Origin: Nitrospirillum amazonense
Lineage (GTDB): Bacteria > Pseudomonadota > Alphaproteobacteria > Azospirillales > Azospirillaceae
Reading direction: 5' to 3'
Assembly (NCBI RefSeq): GCF_007828035.1
Contig: NZ_VITV01000010.1
Span: 141,029 to 205,028, forward strand
Length of the DNA stretch: 64,000 bases
The first letter of the stretch is position 1. Every line of letters starts with the position of its first letter. This document shows, in pieces, positions 26,356 through 36,861 of this stretch. The position numbers were made by a program, and so were the translations under genes. The notes beneath the pieces are model-generated. The model saw nothing but the letters and a program-made list of their open reading frames with translations. It was not told where the DNA came from and did not search any database.

Positions 26356-27324
26356 ATGCCTGACCAGGACGCCGTGATCCTTTGGCTTATGCGGTCCGAC
26401 GCGGCCATCCGCTGGCAGGTGATGCGTGACCTGCTGGACTTGCCGGAAGCGGATTGGGCAGCGGAACGCGCCAAGGTGGAAACCGAAGGCTGGGGCGCCC
26501 GGCTGCTGGCCTGCCAGGACGCGGACGGGCAATGGGCCGGCGGCGCCTTCTTCCCCGCCGACTTCACCCCCGACGAATGGCATCGCAGCGGCCAGCCCTG
26601 GACCGCCACGGCCTTCGCGCTGGACCAGTTGCGCGAATTCGGCCTGGACCCGGCGACGGAGCGGGCCCGGCGCACCGTCGCCCTGGTCGGCGCGCATTCC
26701 CGCTGGGACGAGGGCGGCCAGCCCTACTGGCAGGGCGAGGTGGAGGAATGCATCAACGGCCGCACCGTGGCCAACGGCGCCTATTTCGGCGCCGACGTCG
26801 CCGCCCTGGTCGAACGCCTGGTGGGCGACCGCCAGCCGGACGGCGGCTGGAATTGCGAGCGCGCCGCCGGCTCCACCTGTTCCTCCTTCGCCAGCACCCT
26901 CAACGTGCTGGAAGGGCTACTAGAGTATGAGCGCGCCACCGGCGGCACCGACCGCTCACGCGATGCGCGGCGGACGGGGGAGGACTACCTGCTGTCCCGC
27001 CATCTGTTCCGCCGCCTGACGACGGGCGAACCGGCCGACCCGCAGTTCCTGGACCTGCTGCACCCCAACCGCTGGCGCTATGACATCCTGCGCGCCCTGG
27101 ACTATTTCCGCGCCGCCGGCCAACTGACCGGGGCCCAGCCCGACCTCCGCCTGGCCGAGGGCGTCGCCCACCTGCGGTCCCGCCGCCAGCCGGACGGCAC
27201 CTGGCCGCTGGACTGGGACTTGCGCGGGCGGGTGTGGTTCAAGGTCAACGACGGGCCAGGCAAGCCGTCGCGCTGGATCACCCTGCGGGCGCTGCGGGTG
27301 TTGAGATGGTGGGGGCGGGGATGA
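26356..27324 (+). CDS. Squalene-cyclase-fold protein, non-canonical
   Basis: 322 residues, roughly half a squalene-hopene cyclase. Three QW-type repeats: Gln54-Trp60 (CQDADGQW), Gln160-Trp165 (RQPDGGW) and Gln278-Trp283 (RQPDGTW), the pattern of an alpha-alpha toroid. The DxDD protonation motif of triterpene cyclases is absent, so cyclisation is doubtful. Four cysteines (Cys53, 132, 167, 175) cluster around the middle repeat. It follows the desulfurase gene by 28 bases and may be co-transcribed, but no link to purines is known. Function unknown. Confidence 0.7.
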   Translation: MPDQDAVILWLMRSDAAIRWQVMRDLLDLPEADWAAERAKVETEGWGARLLACQDADGQWAGGAFFPADFTPDEWHRSGQPWTATAFALDQLREFGLDPATERARRTVALVGAHSRWDEGGQPYWQGEVEECINGRTVANGAYFGADVAALVERLVGDRQPDGGWNCERAAGSTCSSFASTLNVLEGLLEYERATGGTDRSRDARRTGEDYLLSRHLFRRLTTGEPADPQFLDLLHPNRWRYDILRALDYFRAAGQLTGAQPDLRLAEGVAHLRSRRQPDGTWPLDWDLRGRVWFKVNDGPGKPSRWITLRALRVLRWWGRG

Positions 27325-27609
27325 TTGTGCGGTGGCACATAGGGTGGGCCAATCCATCATCTTGGTGTAGCAGTTATATTAACGCAGCCAGCGCGCGCCT
27401 TGCATTCGAAGCAGCAATCTACAAACGTCCAGGGCACTGCTAGCCGGCTCGGAGAGGTGGTTAGTGTATGATTTGACGTGCGGAAGTGATCCGAAGCCGG
27501 AGGCAGCTTCTGAATGGTTGCTTTCATGAGCCTTACCATGGCTTTCTTGGCTAAGCAGATCGTTGGCGCTACCTGCATAAAGGTGCCGGGAAACGTTTGA
27601 GGTGCACCT
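27325..27609. other. Low-GC transition region before orphan gene
   Basis: Composition falls from the GC-rich host style within these 285 bases. GAAGC and GCTTC flank a short loop near 27493-27510. AGGTGCACCT (27600-27609) is a perfect 10-bp palindrome directly touching the GTG start of the next gene and containing its likely ribosome site. No tRNA or att duplication was recognised. Confidence 0.45.
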
Positions 27610-29016
27610 GTGAGTAACGATTTGAATTTCAATCCGTTTACGCCCCGTGAAGCATTTGCGCTGGTCCTGGACAGGATTTTTCGAAGTAATCGCCTTGCCA
27701 ATAAGAGTTTTGATGATATTGGAGTTCATTATAGAACTATCGGTGGGTGGAGAAAGGGTAATAGTTTTCCGCTATACTCGAATTTCGAATATCTTCTAGG
27801 TGGACTTAAAGCAAGGGGTATTAATACAGAGGAACTTGAGACGGCATATAGGCTTGCAAGCGCACGAGATTTAGCCAATCAATTTTCGGACAATGTCGAA
27901 ACTAAAACCATCGAAGATGCGGCGCGACAGGTACCTGCCGCCTATCGGTTTGGGATTTACGACCGGAAGATTGATGCGCTGCCGGAGAATCCAGAGACGC
28001 TCGACCGGGAAATCGCGCAGGACCTATACGACGCTTTCGCTCGCAAGCTCGATGAGCTGATCTTGCGGCTGAACCGCTCAAACGCGGATGCTTATGCGGC
28101 AAGCGCGGTTGAGCGCGTGCGGGGTAGCCTGGGCGAAAATTTCGATGAAATGCGCCCAGGCGTCGTGTTGGGGCATTTTCGCACCATTGAGGCCATCGTC
28201 GCAGGGTTCGATACCGAGGAGGGCAGGGCGGCCCTTTTCCCTGACGCTATCGCCATCTTTAATGACGTCAACTTGACAGGGCAGGATCTGCTCGCGTGCT
28301 TTCCAAATGTGCGCCGCATCGAACGCGCGCGTATCGCGGCTGATATCGAGAAGAATCCCGAGGTCATTAAGGAGATCCGGCGGCAGACGGGTGCCATCAA
28401 GACTGCGGCGGCCGAAAGCGGGATCGTTGCGCCGGGGGCATTGAAGGCCCTCCGGGAGAATGATCCTGATATTGAACAGGCAGGTGATGTTGGGTTGGTG
28501 GCAGATCTAACCGCCGACGAAGCGCTTATCTCCAGAAACTTTGTTGGCGAACTGCTGCGAAGCGCCTGGGATGTTGTAGGGGATGACTTAAAGGCAGGAA
28601 GCAAAATCGCGGCCCGCATCCTTCCTCCACTGGCAGTTATTGCGCTTGTAACCCTCATTGCGGGGCCTATTGGGGGACTGGCGGCCGTAGTGCGCGGTGA
28701 TCTATTTAAGACAGTTCGCGGAGGATTGGAGGCCGTTCAAGCCACACGGCGGGGCGGAAAGATTCTACAAGTAGAGCCACTCGATCTGTTTCCGTCCAAG
28801 GCGGCAAGCAAGCAACTCGGCATATCGTTGCGGCATTTTCGAGCGCTGGTTAGAGCCAACATGGTGGAGAAGCCGCATTTGGAGGTTAAGAAGGGTAAAT
28901 CCGTTGAATATTTTGTCACTAATGATTGGATAGAAAGAACGAGGAAAGTTCTCGAAAGGCGTGACAGCATCGCACGCCAATTATTGGTGGAGAAAAAAAT
29001 AATAGTAAAAAGATAA
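27610..29016 (+). CDS. Orphan AT-rich protein: HTH, TM, HTH-like
   Basis: 468 residues, GTG start after GAGGTG. I do not recognise the family. Residues 1-70 look like a repressor-type helix-turn-helix (FDDIGVHYRTIGGWRKGNSF), 85-330 are helical and charged, 337-361 form one convincing transmembrane helix (ILPPLAVIALVTLIAGPIGG), and 396-440 resemble an excisionase/MerR-type helix-turn-helix (SKAASKQLGISLRHFRALV). GC content is far lower than in the neighbours (43% for line 27721, 70% for line 26701). It interrupts the purine-catabolism genes, so it is probably a recent insertion. Role unknown; a membrane-tethered DNA-binding protein is one reading. Confidence 0.7.
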   Translation: MSNDLNFNPFTPREAFALVLDRIFRSNRLANKSFDDIGVHYRTIGGWRKGNSFPLYSNFEYLLGGLKARGINTEELETAYRLASARDLANQFSDNVETKTIEDAARQVPAAYRFGIYDRKIDALPENPETLDREIAQDLYDAFARKLDELILRLNRSNADAYAASAVERVRGSLGENFDEMRPGVVLGHFRTIEAIVAGFDTEEGRAALFPDAIAIFNDVNLTGQDLLACFPNVRRIERARIAADIEKNPEVIKEIRRQTGAIKTAAAESGIVAPGALKALRENDPDIEQAGDVGLVADLTADEALISRNFVGELLRSAWDVVGDDLKAGSKIAARILPPLAVIALVTLIAGPIGGLAAVVRGDLFKTVRGGLEAVQATRRGGKILQVEPLDLFPSKAASKQLGISLRHFRALVRANMVEKPHLEVKKGKSVEYFVTNDWIERTRKVLERRDSIARQLLVEKKIIVKR

Positions 29017-29290
29017 ACAAGTGCAGTCATTATACGACAAATCATGATACGGTTACGCAGCTATAATTTCCAATAACATCCACAAATTGAATTATATTGA
29101 AATGATATTGATTTATATTATCGAGTTATTTTTATTGACTTAAAGATTTACTAAATACTATCACGTCTGTGACGGGGGAGCCTGTCTTTCCATGATTTTT
29201 GAAGCTGTTGCCGATACGCGAACCCTGGCGCGGCGGCGCCCGGCCCCGTAGCGTTGTGCGGTTGCGAGACAAAAAGCGGGCGGCGGGGCC
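29017..29290. other. AT-rich region upstream of puuD
   Basis: 274 bases, at places extremely AT-rich (line 29101 is 17% GC by direct count). TTGACT (29135-29140) and TACTAT (29156-29161) with a 15-bp spacer form a sub-optimal sigma-70 candidate for puuD. From about 29200 the host-like GC returns, which marks the right edge of the inserted segment. No gene is seen. Confidence 0.45.
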
Positions 29291-30517
29291 ATGGAGTTCA
29301 TTTTTTGGGAATGGGTCAATACGCTGGCGCGCTGGCTGCATATCGTGGCGGCCGTGGCGTGGATCGGATCCTCCTTCTACTTCATGGCCTTGGATGCCAG
29401 CCTGCGCAAGCGGCCGCACCTGCCCCAGGGTGTGCAGGGGGAGGCCTGGCAGGTCCACGGCGGCGGCTTCTACAACATGGTGAAGTATCTGGTGGCGCCC
29501 AGCCAGATGCCGGCCGAGCTCACCTGGTTCAAGTGGGAGGCCTACACCACCTGGCTCAGCGGCTTTTTCCTGCTGTGCGTCCTTTATTACCGGGGCGCCG
29601 ACCTGCTGCTGATCGACCAGTCGGTCATGGCGCTCACGCAAGGACAGGCCATAGGCCTCAGCGTCGGCCTGCTGGCCGCGGGCTGGATCGTCTATGACCT
29701 GATGTGCCGCTCTCCCCTGGGCCGGCACAACGGTGCCCTGGCGGCGGTGGGCTTCGTCTTCCTGGTGGCGGCCTGCTGGGGCACGACCCACGTTTTCAGC
29801 CCGCGCGGCGCCATGCTGCAGATGGGCGCCCTGATCGGCACCATGATGGTGGCCAACGTCTTCCTGCTGATCATCCCCAACCAGCGCAAGGTGGTCGCCA
29901 CCCTGCTGGCCGGCGGCACGCCGGACGCCAGCCTGGGCAAGGCGGCGAAGCAGCGGTCCATGCACAACAACTACCTGACCCTGCCGGTCGTCTTCCTCAT
30001 GATCGGCAACCATTATCCGCTGACCTACGCCACCCGCTACAACTGGGTGATCTTCGCCGTCATCCTGGTGGTGGGCGCCAGCGTCCGCCATTTCTTCAAC
30101 ACCAAGCATGCCGGCAAGCCGGCGCCGTGGTGGACCTGGGGCGTGGCCGCCGCCGGCATCCTGCTGACCGCGTGGCTGAGTGCGCAAGGGTCGGCCGACG
30201 GCGGCCCTGCCGCTGGCGCTGCAACCTCCACCACCGCCACCTTTGCCCAGGCGCAGGAGGTGGTGATGAACCGGTGCAGCATGTGCCACACGGCGGCCCC
30301 GGCCTGGGACGGCATCAACGCCCCGCCGCATGGCGTCATCCTTGACAATCCGGGCGATATCCTGCGCCATGCCGACGACATCCGGCGCCAGGCCGCGCTC
30401 AGCAGCGCCATGCCGCCCGGCAATGTCACCCTGATCACGCCGGAGGAACGGGCCATCCTGGCCGCCTGGTCCGCCGGTGCGGCATCGCCCCATGCGGCAT
30501 CCGCAAGCGTCCCGTAA
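29291..30517 (+). CDS. puuD: Membrane urate oxidase PuuD with cytochrome c domain
   Basis: 408 residues. About eight transmembrane helices with conserved His/Trp residues (WLHIVAAVAWIGSSFYFM, HGGGFYNMVKYLVAP, MHNNYLTLPVVFLMIGNHYP) form the PuuD integral membrane domain; the C-terminal 80 residues carry a c-type haem motif CSMCH and PGNVTLITPEERAILAAW. It oxidises urate to 5-hydroxyisourate and passes electrons to the respiratory chain, replacing a soluble uricase; no UaZ or HpxO gene is seen. Followed by guaD after 14 bases. Confidence 0.93.
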   Translation: MEFIFWEWVNTLARWLHIVAAVAWIGSSFYFMALDASLRKRPHLPQGVQGEAWQVHGGGFYNMVKYLVAPSQMPAELTWFKWEAYTTWLSGFFLLCVLYYRGADLLLIDQSVMALTQGQAIGLSVGLLAAGWIVYDLMCRSPLGRHNGALAAVGFVFLVAACWGTTHVFSPRGAMLQMGALIGTMMVANVFLLIIPNQRKVVATLLAGGTPDASLGKAAKQRSMHNNYLTLPVVFLMIGNHYPLTYATRYNWVIFAVILVVGASVRHFFNTKHAGKPAPWWTWGVAAAGILLTAWLSAQGSADGGPAAGAATSTTATFAQAQEVVMNRCSMCHTAAPAWDGINAPPHGVILDNPGDILRHADDIRRQAALSSAMPPGNVTLITPEERAILAAWSAGAASPHAASASVP

Positions 30518-30531
30518 CCTGGATATTCGTC

Positions 30532-31872
<1,341 letters not shown>

Positions 31873-31904
31873 TATCGCCCCCGGGTGAGATTATCTGCCT
31901 GGAA

Positions 31905-31916
31905 AAACGGCCGTTT
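31905..31916. promoter_or_regulatory. 12-bp palindrome before LysR gene
   Basis: AAACGGCCGTTT is a perfect palindrome 15 bases upstream of the LysR start. It could be an operator; there is no loop or T tract to make it a terminator. Confidence 0.3.
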
Positions 31917-31930
31917 AGTCGGGGGACGGG

Positions 31931-32866
31931 GTGATGGCCCTGCTGGAGAACATGCAGGTCTTCGTGCGCGTGGTGGACCTGGGCAGCCTGTCGGCGGCCG
32001 GGCGCAACCTGCGCATGTCGCCGGCCCTGGTCAGCCACCGCATCCAGCAGCTGGAGGCGCACCTGGGCGCCCGGCTGCTGAACCGCACCACCCGCCAGTT
32101 GCAGGCCACCGAAACCGGCCAGGTCTTCTACCAGCATTGCCTGGAGGTGCTGGAGGCGGTGGAGCGGGCGCACAGCAGCATCGCGGCCGAGGGCGGCGCC
32201 CCCTCGGGTAGCGTGCGGGTGACGGCCCCCCTGGGCTTCGGCCGGCGCGTGCTGGGCCCCTTGGTGCCGGAGTTCCGCGCCGCCAACCCCATGGTGGACG
32301 TGCGCCTGCGCCTGTCCGACCACCTGCTGGATCTGCTGCGCGAGTCCGTGGACATGGCCATTCGCATGGCCACACTGAAGGACAGCAGCTTCGTCGTGCG
32401 CAAGATCGCCGACCTGCGCCGGGTGCTGGTGGCGGCACCCCGGTATCTGGAGGCGCGCGGCCGGCCCACGGCGCCGTCCGACCTGCTGGAGCATGACTGC
32501 CTGCTGCTGCGCTTCCCCGGCACGCAGCAGTACCGCTGGACGCTGACCAGTCCCGGGAAGGACGAGGGCAAGAGCACCAAGCTGTCCATCGCCGGCCCCA
32601 TGGACGCCGACGACGGCGACGTGCTGACCCGTTGGGCCGTGGATGGCCATGGCATCGCCCTGAAGCCCCTGTGGGAGGTGGCGGAGGAGGTGAAGTCCGG
32701 TGCCCTGGAAATCGTGATGCCCGAGCACCCGCCTGAGCCGGTGCAGCTGGCCATCGTCTATCCGCACCGCGCGCTGTTGCCGGCCAAGGTGCAGTCCCTG
32801 TCCGATTTCCTGGTGCCGCGCGTGCGCAGCCTGCTGGCCGCCAGCCATCCGGATGCCGTGCTGTGA
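31931..32866 (+). CDS. LysR-family regulator
   Basis: 311 residues. The N-terminal winged HTH is MQVFVRVVDLGSLSAAGRNLRMSPALVSHRIQQLEAHLGARLLNRTTRQLQATETG; the effector domain begins about residue 93 (GSVRVTAPLGFGRRVLGPLVPEF). This is the CrgA/DsdC-like branch. Lies between guaD and the urease operon on the same strand; could control purine or urea use, but a target cannot be assigned. GTG at 31931 or ATG at 31934 may be the start. Confidence 0.88.
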   Translation: MMALLENMQVFVRVVDLGSLSAAGRNLRMSPALVSHRIQQLEAHLGARLLNRTTRQLQATETGQVFYQHCLEVLEAVERAHSSIAAEGGAPSGSVRVTAPLGFGRRVLGPLVPEFRAANPMVDVRLRLSDHLLDLLRESVDMAIRMATLKDSSFVVRKIADLRRVLVAAPRYLEARGRPTAPSDLLEHDCLLLRFPGTQQYRWTLTSPGKDEGKSTKLSIAGPMDADDGDVLTRWAVDGHGIALKPLWEVAEEVKSGALEIVMPEHPPEPVQLAIVYPHRALLPAKVQSLSDFLVPRVRSLLAASHPDAVL

Positions 32867-32878
32867 GGGGGCGGCCCG

Positions 32879-32894
32879 TACGTCAAATGACGTA
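32879..32894. promoter_or_regulatory. Palindrome upstream of urease promoter
   Basis: TACGTCA-AA-TGACGTA, an exact 7-bp inverted repeat. Flanking GGCCC and GGGCC could extend it into a longer stem, so it might also serve as a LysR-gene terminator, though no T tract follows directly. 107-122 bases upstream of the sigma-54 site. Confidence 0.45.
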
Positions 32895-32930
32895 TGGGGC
32901 CTGCCCATCTTTTAAGCGCACATCGACAGG

Positions 32931-32947
32931 CGCCCAATTTCTGGGCG
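32931..32947. promoter_or_regulatory. 6-5-6 inverted repeat, possible enhancer site
   Basis: CGCCCA-ATTTC-TGGGCG. The geometry (6-bp arms, 5-bp centre) equals that of NtrC enhancer sites, but the bases do not match the TGCAC/GTGCA consensus well. It lies 54 bases upstream of the -24 element, a workable distance for a sigma-54 activator. Confidence 0.4.
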
Positions 32948-33000
32948 ATGATCGTCGCCCGCGCGGGTGGGCGTGCCAAGCTGACCGCGTGGTCAACCCC

Positions 33001-33015
33001 TGGCACGGCGGTTGC
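33001..33015 (+). promoter_or_regulatory. Sigma-54 (-24/-12) promoter of urease operon
   Basis: TGGCACGGCGGTTGC fits the RpoN consensus TGGCACGN4TTGC at every fixed position, with correct GG-to-GC spacing. Transcription would begin near base 33027, about 68 bases before ureD. Implies nitrogen control through an NtrC-type activator. Confidence 0.8.
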
Positions 33016-33094
33016 GAACCGCCGGCCGGGAAACAGTGGGGTGGCCTGGGAATGACGCGGGACGGAACAGCGCCGAAGGGGAACGGGGGGTGTT

Positions 33095-33916
33095 GTGCCT
33101 GACGCCGCCTTGGGACCGGCCAGCCGACTGCAGCGCCTGGAGGGCCGCGTCGTCCTGGGTGTGAAGGCGGACGCGGACGGCATCACCCGCCTGGATCGCC
33201 TCTACCAGTCCGGTTCCGCGCGCCTGCGCCTGCCCAAGGGGCCGGGGGTGGAGGGCGTGCTGATCAACACCGGCGGCGGCCTGACCGGCGGCGACGTGCT
33301 GGAGACGGAGGTGATCGTGGCGGCCGGCGCCCGCGCCACCGTCACCACCCAGGCCGCCGAGAAGGTCTACCGCGCCAGCGCCGGGGAGGCGCGGGTGCTG
33401 AACCGCCTGGTGGTGGCTGGCCGGCTGGACTGGCTGCCGCAGGAGACCATCCTGTTCGATGGCGCCCGCCTGTGCCGCCGGTTGGAGGTGGACATGGCGC
33501 CGGACGCCACCCTGCTGGCGGCGGAGGCCACGGTGTTCGGCCGCACCGCCCGGGGGGAGCGGGTGACCCACGGCCTGTTCCGGGATGACTGGCGCATCCG
33601 CCGGGGTGGCCGCCTGGCCTATGCCGACGCCGTGCGGCTTGAGGGTGACATTGATGCCCAGCTGGCGCGCGCGGCGGTGGCCGGCGGCGGCCGTGCGGTG
33701 GCGTCCTGCCTTTATGTGGCGGAAGATGCGGAAGCCCGGGTGGACGCGGTACGCGAGGTGTTGCGTGTCGACGGTGTGAAGGCCGGGGCCAGCACCTGGA
33801 ACGGCCTGCTGGCCCTGCGCCTGGTGGCGCCCGACGGCCAGGCCCTGCTGCGCGCCTGGGCGCCCCTGATCGAATTCCTGCGCGGGACGCCGGTCCCGCG
33901 CGTCTGGCGTTGCTGA
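33095..33916 (+). CDS. ureD: Urease accessory protein UreD
   Basis: 273 residues from GTG after a GGGGGG stretch. UreD/UreH signatures: [49 protein letters not shown] segment, [16 protein letters not shown] and [17 protein letters not shown]. It scaffolds UreF-UreG on apo-urease for nickel insertion. First gene of ureDABCEFG. Confidence 0.95.
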   Translation: MPDAALGPASRLQRLEGRVVLGVKADADGITRLDRLYQSGSARLRLPKGPGVEGVLINTGGGLTGGDVLETEVIVAAGARATVTTQAAEKVYRASAGEARVLNRLVVAGRLDWLPQETILFDGARLCRRLEVDMAPDATLLAAEATVFGRTARGERVTHGLFRDDWRIRRGGRLAYADAVRLEGDIDAQLARAAVAGGGRAVASCLYVAEDAEARVDAVREVLRVDGVKAGASTWNGLLALRLVAPDGQALLRAWAPLIEFLRGTPVPRVWRC

Positions 33917-33929
33917 TGGAGGATATGCG

Positions 33930-34232
33930 GTGAACCTGACCCCGCGTGAGAAGGACAAGCTGCTGATCGCCATGGCGGCCATGGTGGCGCGCCGCCGCCT
34001 GGAACGGGGCGTGAAGCTGAACCACCCCGAGGCCATCGCTCTCATCACCGACTTCGTGGTCGAAGGCGCCCGCGACGGCCGCCCGGTGGCGGAGCTGATG
34101 GACCAGGGGGCCCATGTGGTGGGCCGCCACCAGGTGATGGAGGGCATCGCCGAGATGATCCCCGACGTGCAGGTGGAGGCGACATTCCCCGATGGGGTGA
34201 AGCTGGTCACCGTCCATAACCCCATCCGCTGA
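33930..34232 (+). CDS. ureA: Urease gamma subunit
   Basis: 100 residues, the usual length. [39 protein letters not shown] and [21 protein letters not shown] are typical. GTG start with GGAGG 7-8 nt upstream. Structural subunit of the (alpha-beta-gamma)3 enzyme. Confidence 0.97.
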   Translation: MNLTPREKDKLLIAMAAMVARRRLERGVKLNHPEAIALITDFVVEGARDGRPVAELMDQGAHVVGRHQVMEGIAEMIPDVQVEATFPDGVKLVTVHNPIR

Positions 34233-34241
34233 GGTGCCGTG

Positions 34242-34565
34242 ATGACGATGATCCCGGGACAAGTCTACACCGATGAGGGCGAGATCGAGCTGAACGCCGG
34301 CCTGCCCACGGTGACGCTGGACGTGGCCAACACCGGCGACCGGCCCATCCAGGTTGGCAGCCACTTCCATTTCTTCGAGACCAACGCGGGCCTGAGCTTC
34401 GACCGCGCCCAGGCCTATGGCCACCGGCTGGACATCGCCGCCGGCACGGCGGTGCGGTTCGAGCCGGGGCAGACCCGCACCGTCACCCTGGTGCCCTATC
34501 GCGGCGCCCGGATGGTCCACGGCTTCAACGCCCAGGTTTCCGGTCCCCTTAAGGGAGGCAATTGA
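34242..34565 (+). CDS. ureB: Urease beta subunit
   Basis: About 107 residues: [18 protein letters not shown] and [40 protein letters not shown] are diagnostic. GTG at 34239, ATG at 34242 and ATG at 34248 are all possible starts; GAGG at 34231-34234 favours 34242. Overlaps ureC by 4 bp. Confidence 0.95.
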   Translation: MTMIPGQVYTDEGEIELNAGLPTVTLDVANTGDRPIQVGSHFHFFETNAGLSFDRAQAYGHRLDIAAGTAVRFEPGQTRTVTLVPYRGARMVHGFNAQVSGPLKGGN

Positions 34566-36289
34566 TGGCCGTGAGGATCAGCCGCGCCGCCTATGCGGAC
34601 ATGTTTGGCCCCACCGTGGGCGACCGGGTGCGCCTGGCCGACACCGACCTGATCGTGGAGGTGGAGAAGGACTTCACCACCTATGGCGAGGAGGTGAAGT
34701 TCGGCGGCGGCAAGGTCATTCGCGACGGCATGGGCCAGTCGCAGGCCACGCGCGCCCAGGGGCCAATGGGGGGTGCCGTCGACACCGTCATCACCAACGC
34801 CCTGATCATCGACCACTGGGGCATCGTCAAGGCCGACGTGGGCCTGCGCGACGGCCGCATCCACCACATCGGCAAGGCCGGCAACCCCGATGTGCAGCCG
34901 GGGGTGGACATCATCGTCGGGCCGGGAACGGAGGTCATCGCGGGCGAGGGCAAGATCCTCACCGCCGGCGGCATCGATACCCACATCCACTTCATCTGCC
35001 CGCAGCAGATCGAAGAGGCGCTGATGTCCGGCGTCACCACCATGCTGGGCGGCGGCACCGGCCCCGCCACGGGTACCAACGCCACCACCTGCACGCCCGG
35101 CCCGTGGCACCTGGCCCGCATGCTGGAGGCGGCGGAGGCCTTCCCCATGAACCTGGCCTTCGCCGGCAAGGGCAACGCGGCACTGCCGGCGGCGCTGGAG
35201 GAACAGGTGCGCGCCGGGGCGGCCGCCCTGAAGCTGCATGAGGACTGGGGCACCACCCCGGCCGCCATCGACACCTGCCTGGGTGTGGGCGACCGCTTCG
35301 ACGTGCAGGTGATGATCCATTCCGACACGCTGAACGAGTCCGGCTTCGTTGAGGACACGATCGCCGCTTTCAAGGGCCGCACCATCCACGCCTACCATAC
35401 CGAGGGGGCGGGCGGCGGCCACGCGCCGGACATCATCAAGGTCTGCGGCCTGGCCAACGTCATCCCATCCTCGACCAACCCGACGCGGCCCTATACCCGC
35501 AACACGGTGGATGAGCATCTGGACATGCTCATGGTCTGCCACCACCTGGACCCCAACATTCCCGAGGACGTGGCCTTCGCCGAAAGCCGCATCCGGCGCG
35601 AGACCATCGCGGCGGAGGATGTGCTGCACGACCTGGGCGCCCTCTCCATCATCTCCTCCGACAGCCAGGCCATGGGCAGGGTGGGGGAGGTGCTGATCCG
35701 CACCTGGCAGACGGCGCACAAGATGAAGGTGCAGCGCGGCCGCCTGGGCGAAGAGACGGGCGAGAACGACAACGCCCGGGTGAAGCGCTACATCGCCAAG
35801 GTCACCATCAACCCCGCCGTCGCCCACGGCATGAGCGCGTATGTGGGGTCCATCGCCGCCGGCAAGCTGGCCGACCTGGTGCTGTGGTCCCCGGCCTTCT
35901 TCGGGGTGAAGCCGGATCTGGTGCTGAAGATGGGCACCATCGTGGCCGCGCCCATGGGCGACCCCAACGCCAGCATCCCCACGCCCCAGCCGGTGCACTA
36001 CCGCCCCATGTTCGGCGCCTATGGCCGGGCGGTGCGGCGCAGCGCCGTCACCTTCGTCTCGCAGGCGGCCCTGGACGATGGGCTGGGCCAGCGCCTGGGT
36101 CTGGAAAAGACCCTGTTGGCCGTGGCCAACACCCGGGGCGGCATCGGCAAGGCCGCCATGGTGCACAACAACGCCACGCCGCAGGTGGAGGTGGACCCGG
36201 AAACCTATGAGGTTCGGGTGGACGGCCAGATCGTCACCTGCGAACCCGCCGACGTGCTGCCCCTGGCGCAGCGCTATTTCCTGTTCTGA
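34562..36289 (+). CDS. ureC: Urease alpha subunit (catalytic)
   Basis: 575 residues. Holds the dinuclear Ni site: [14 protein letters not shown], the carbamylated Lys in [27 protein letters not shown] and the mobile flap [22 protein letters not shown] with its Cys-His pair; later [13 protein letters not shown]. Hydrolyses urea to ammonia and carbamate. All active-site residues appear intact. Begins with two Mets; overlaps ureB. Confidence 0.98.
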   Translation: MMAVRISRAAYADMFGPTVGDRVRLADTDLIVEVEKDFTTYGEEVKFGGGKVIRDGMGQSQATRAQGPMGGAVDTVITNALIIDHWGIVKADVGLRDGRIHHIGKAGNPDVQPGVDIIVGPGTEVIAGEGKILTAGGIDTHIHFICPQQIEEALMSGVTTMLGGGTGPATGTNATTCTPGPWHLARMLEAAEAFPMNLAFAGKGNAALPAALEEQVRAGAAALKLHEDWGTTPAAIDTCLGVGDRFDVQVMIHSDTLNESGFVEDTIAAFKGRTIHAYHTEGAGGGHAPDIIKVCGLANVIPSSTNPTRPYTRNTVDEHLDMLMVCHHLDPNIPEDVAFAESRIRRETIAAEDVLHDLGALSIISSDSQAMGRVGEVLIRTWQTAHKMKVQRGRLGEETGENDNARVKRYIAKVTINPAVAHGMSAYVGSIAAGKLADLVLWSPAFFGVKPDLVLKMGTIVAAPMGDPNASIPTPQPVHYRPMFGAYGRAVRRSAVTFVSQAALDDGLGQRLGLEKTLLAVANTRGGIGKAAMVHNNATPQVEVDPETYEVRVDGQIVTCEPADVLPLAQRYFLF

Positions 36290-36300
36290 GGATCGCCGCC

Positions 36301-36861
36301 TTGAGTGAAGACCTTCCGCCTTTGACTGATTTGCCCCGGGCCCACACCGTCCTGCCCGCCGGCTATTGGGATGCCGCCAAGGCGGTGGGCACCGTGACGC
36401 TGGATTTCGACCACCGCTGCCGCCGGCGCCTGCGGCTGGAGCGGGACGGGAACGGTGGGGCCGTCCTGCTGGACCTGCCCAGCCCCCGGCACATCCGCGA
36501 CGGCGACGGGCTGGTGCTGACCGGTGTCGGCACCGTGGCGGTCAAGGCGGCACCGGAGGATTTGATGGAGGTGCGGTGCGAGGCCATCGCCGACCTGCTG
36601 CGCATGGCCTGGCACATCGGCAACCGCCACATCCCGGCCGAACTGCGCGGCGACCGCCTGCGCATCCGTGCCGACCATGTGCTGGCCGACATGCTGACCG
36701 GCCTGGGCGCCATCGTCACCCCCGTCTCCGCCCCCTTCGACCCCGAGGGCGGCGCCTATGGCGACAGCCCGGCCGGCGGTGGGCATGGTCACTCCCACGG
36801 TCATGGGCATGATCACGACCATGGACACGACCATCACCACCACGGGCACGGCCATGGCTGA
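36301..36861 (+). CDS. ureE: Urease nickel chaperone UreE
   Basis: 186 residues, TTG start after GAGGATC. N-terminal peptide-binding domain, then the metal domain with MAWHIGNRHIPAEL and ADHVLADMLTGLGA. The C-terminal 25 residues are a His/Gly/Asp tail with about twelve histidines, expected to store several Ni ions. The tail-coding DNA overlaps the start of ureF by 8 bp. Confidence 0.95.
   Translation: MSEDLPPLTDLPRAHTVLPAGYWDAAKAVGTVTLDFDHRCRRRLRLERDGNGGAVLLDLPSPRHIRDGDGLVLTGVGTVAVKAAPEDLMEVRCEAIADLLRMAWHIGNRHIPAELRGDRLRIRADHVLADMLTGLGAIVTPVSAPFDPEGGAYGDSPAGGGHGHSHGHGHDHDHGHDHHHHGHGHG

Noticed and set aside
27331..27346. TGGCAC near 27333 considered as sigma-54 promoter
   Set aside because: The -12 TTGC element is missing at the required distance.
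29017..29290. Search for tRNA or att site at the island edge
   Set aside because: No cloverleaf and no clear direct repeat matching the left edge was found by eye.
32931..32947. Naming the 17-bp repeat a true NtrC box
   Set aside because: Geometry fits but bases differ from the known consensus, so it is listed only as a possible enhancer.
36758..36853. Upstream extension of ureF
   Set aside because: These codons are the ureE His-tail region read in another frame (Met/Thr-rich); UreF homology begins at 36854.
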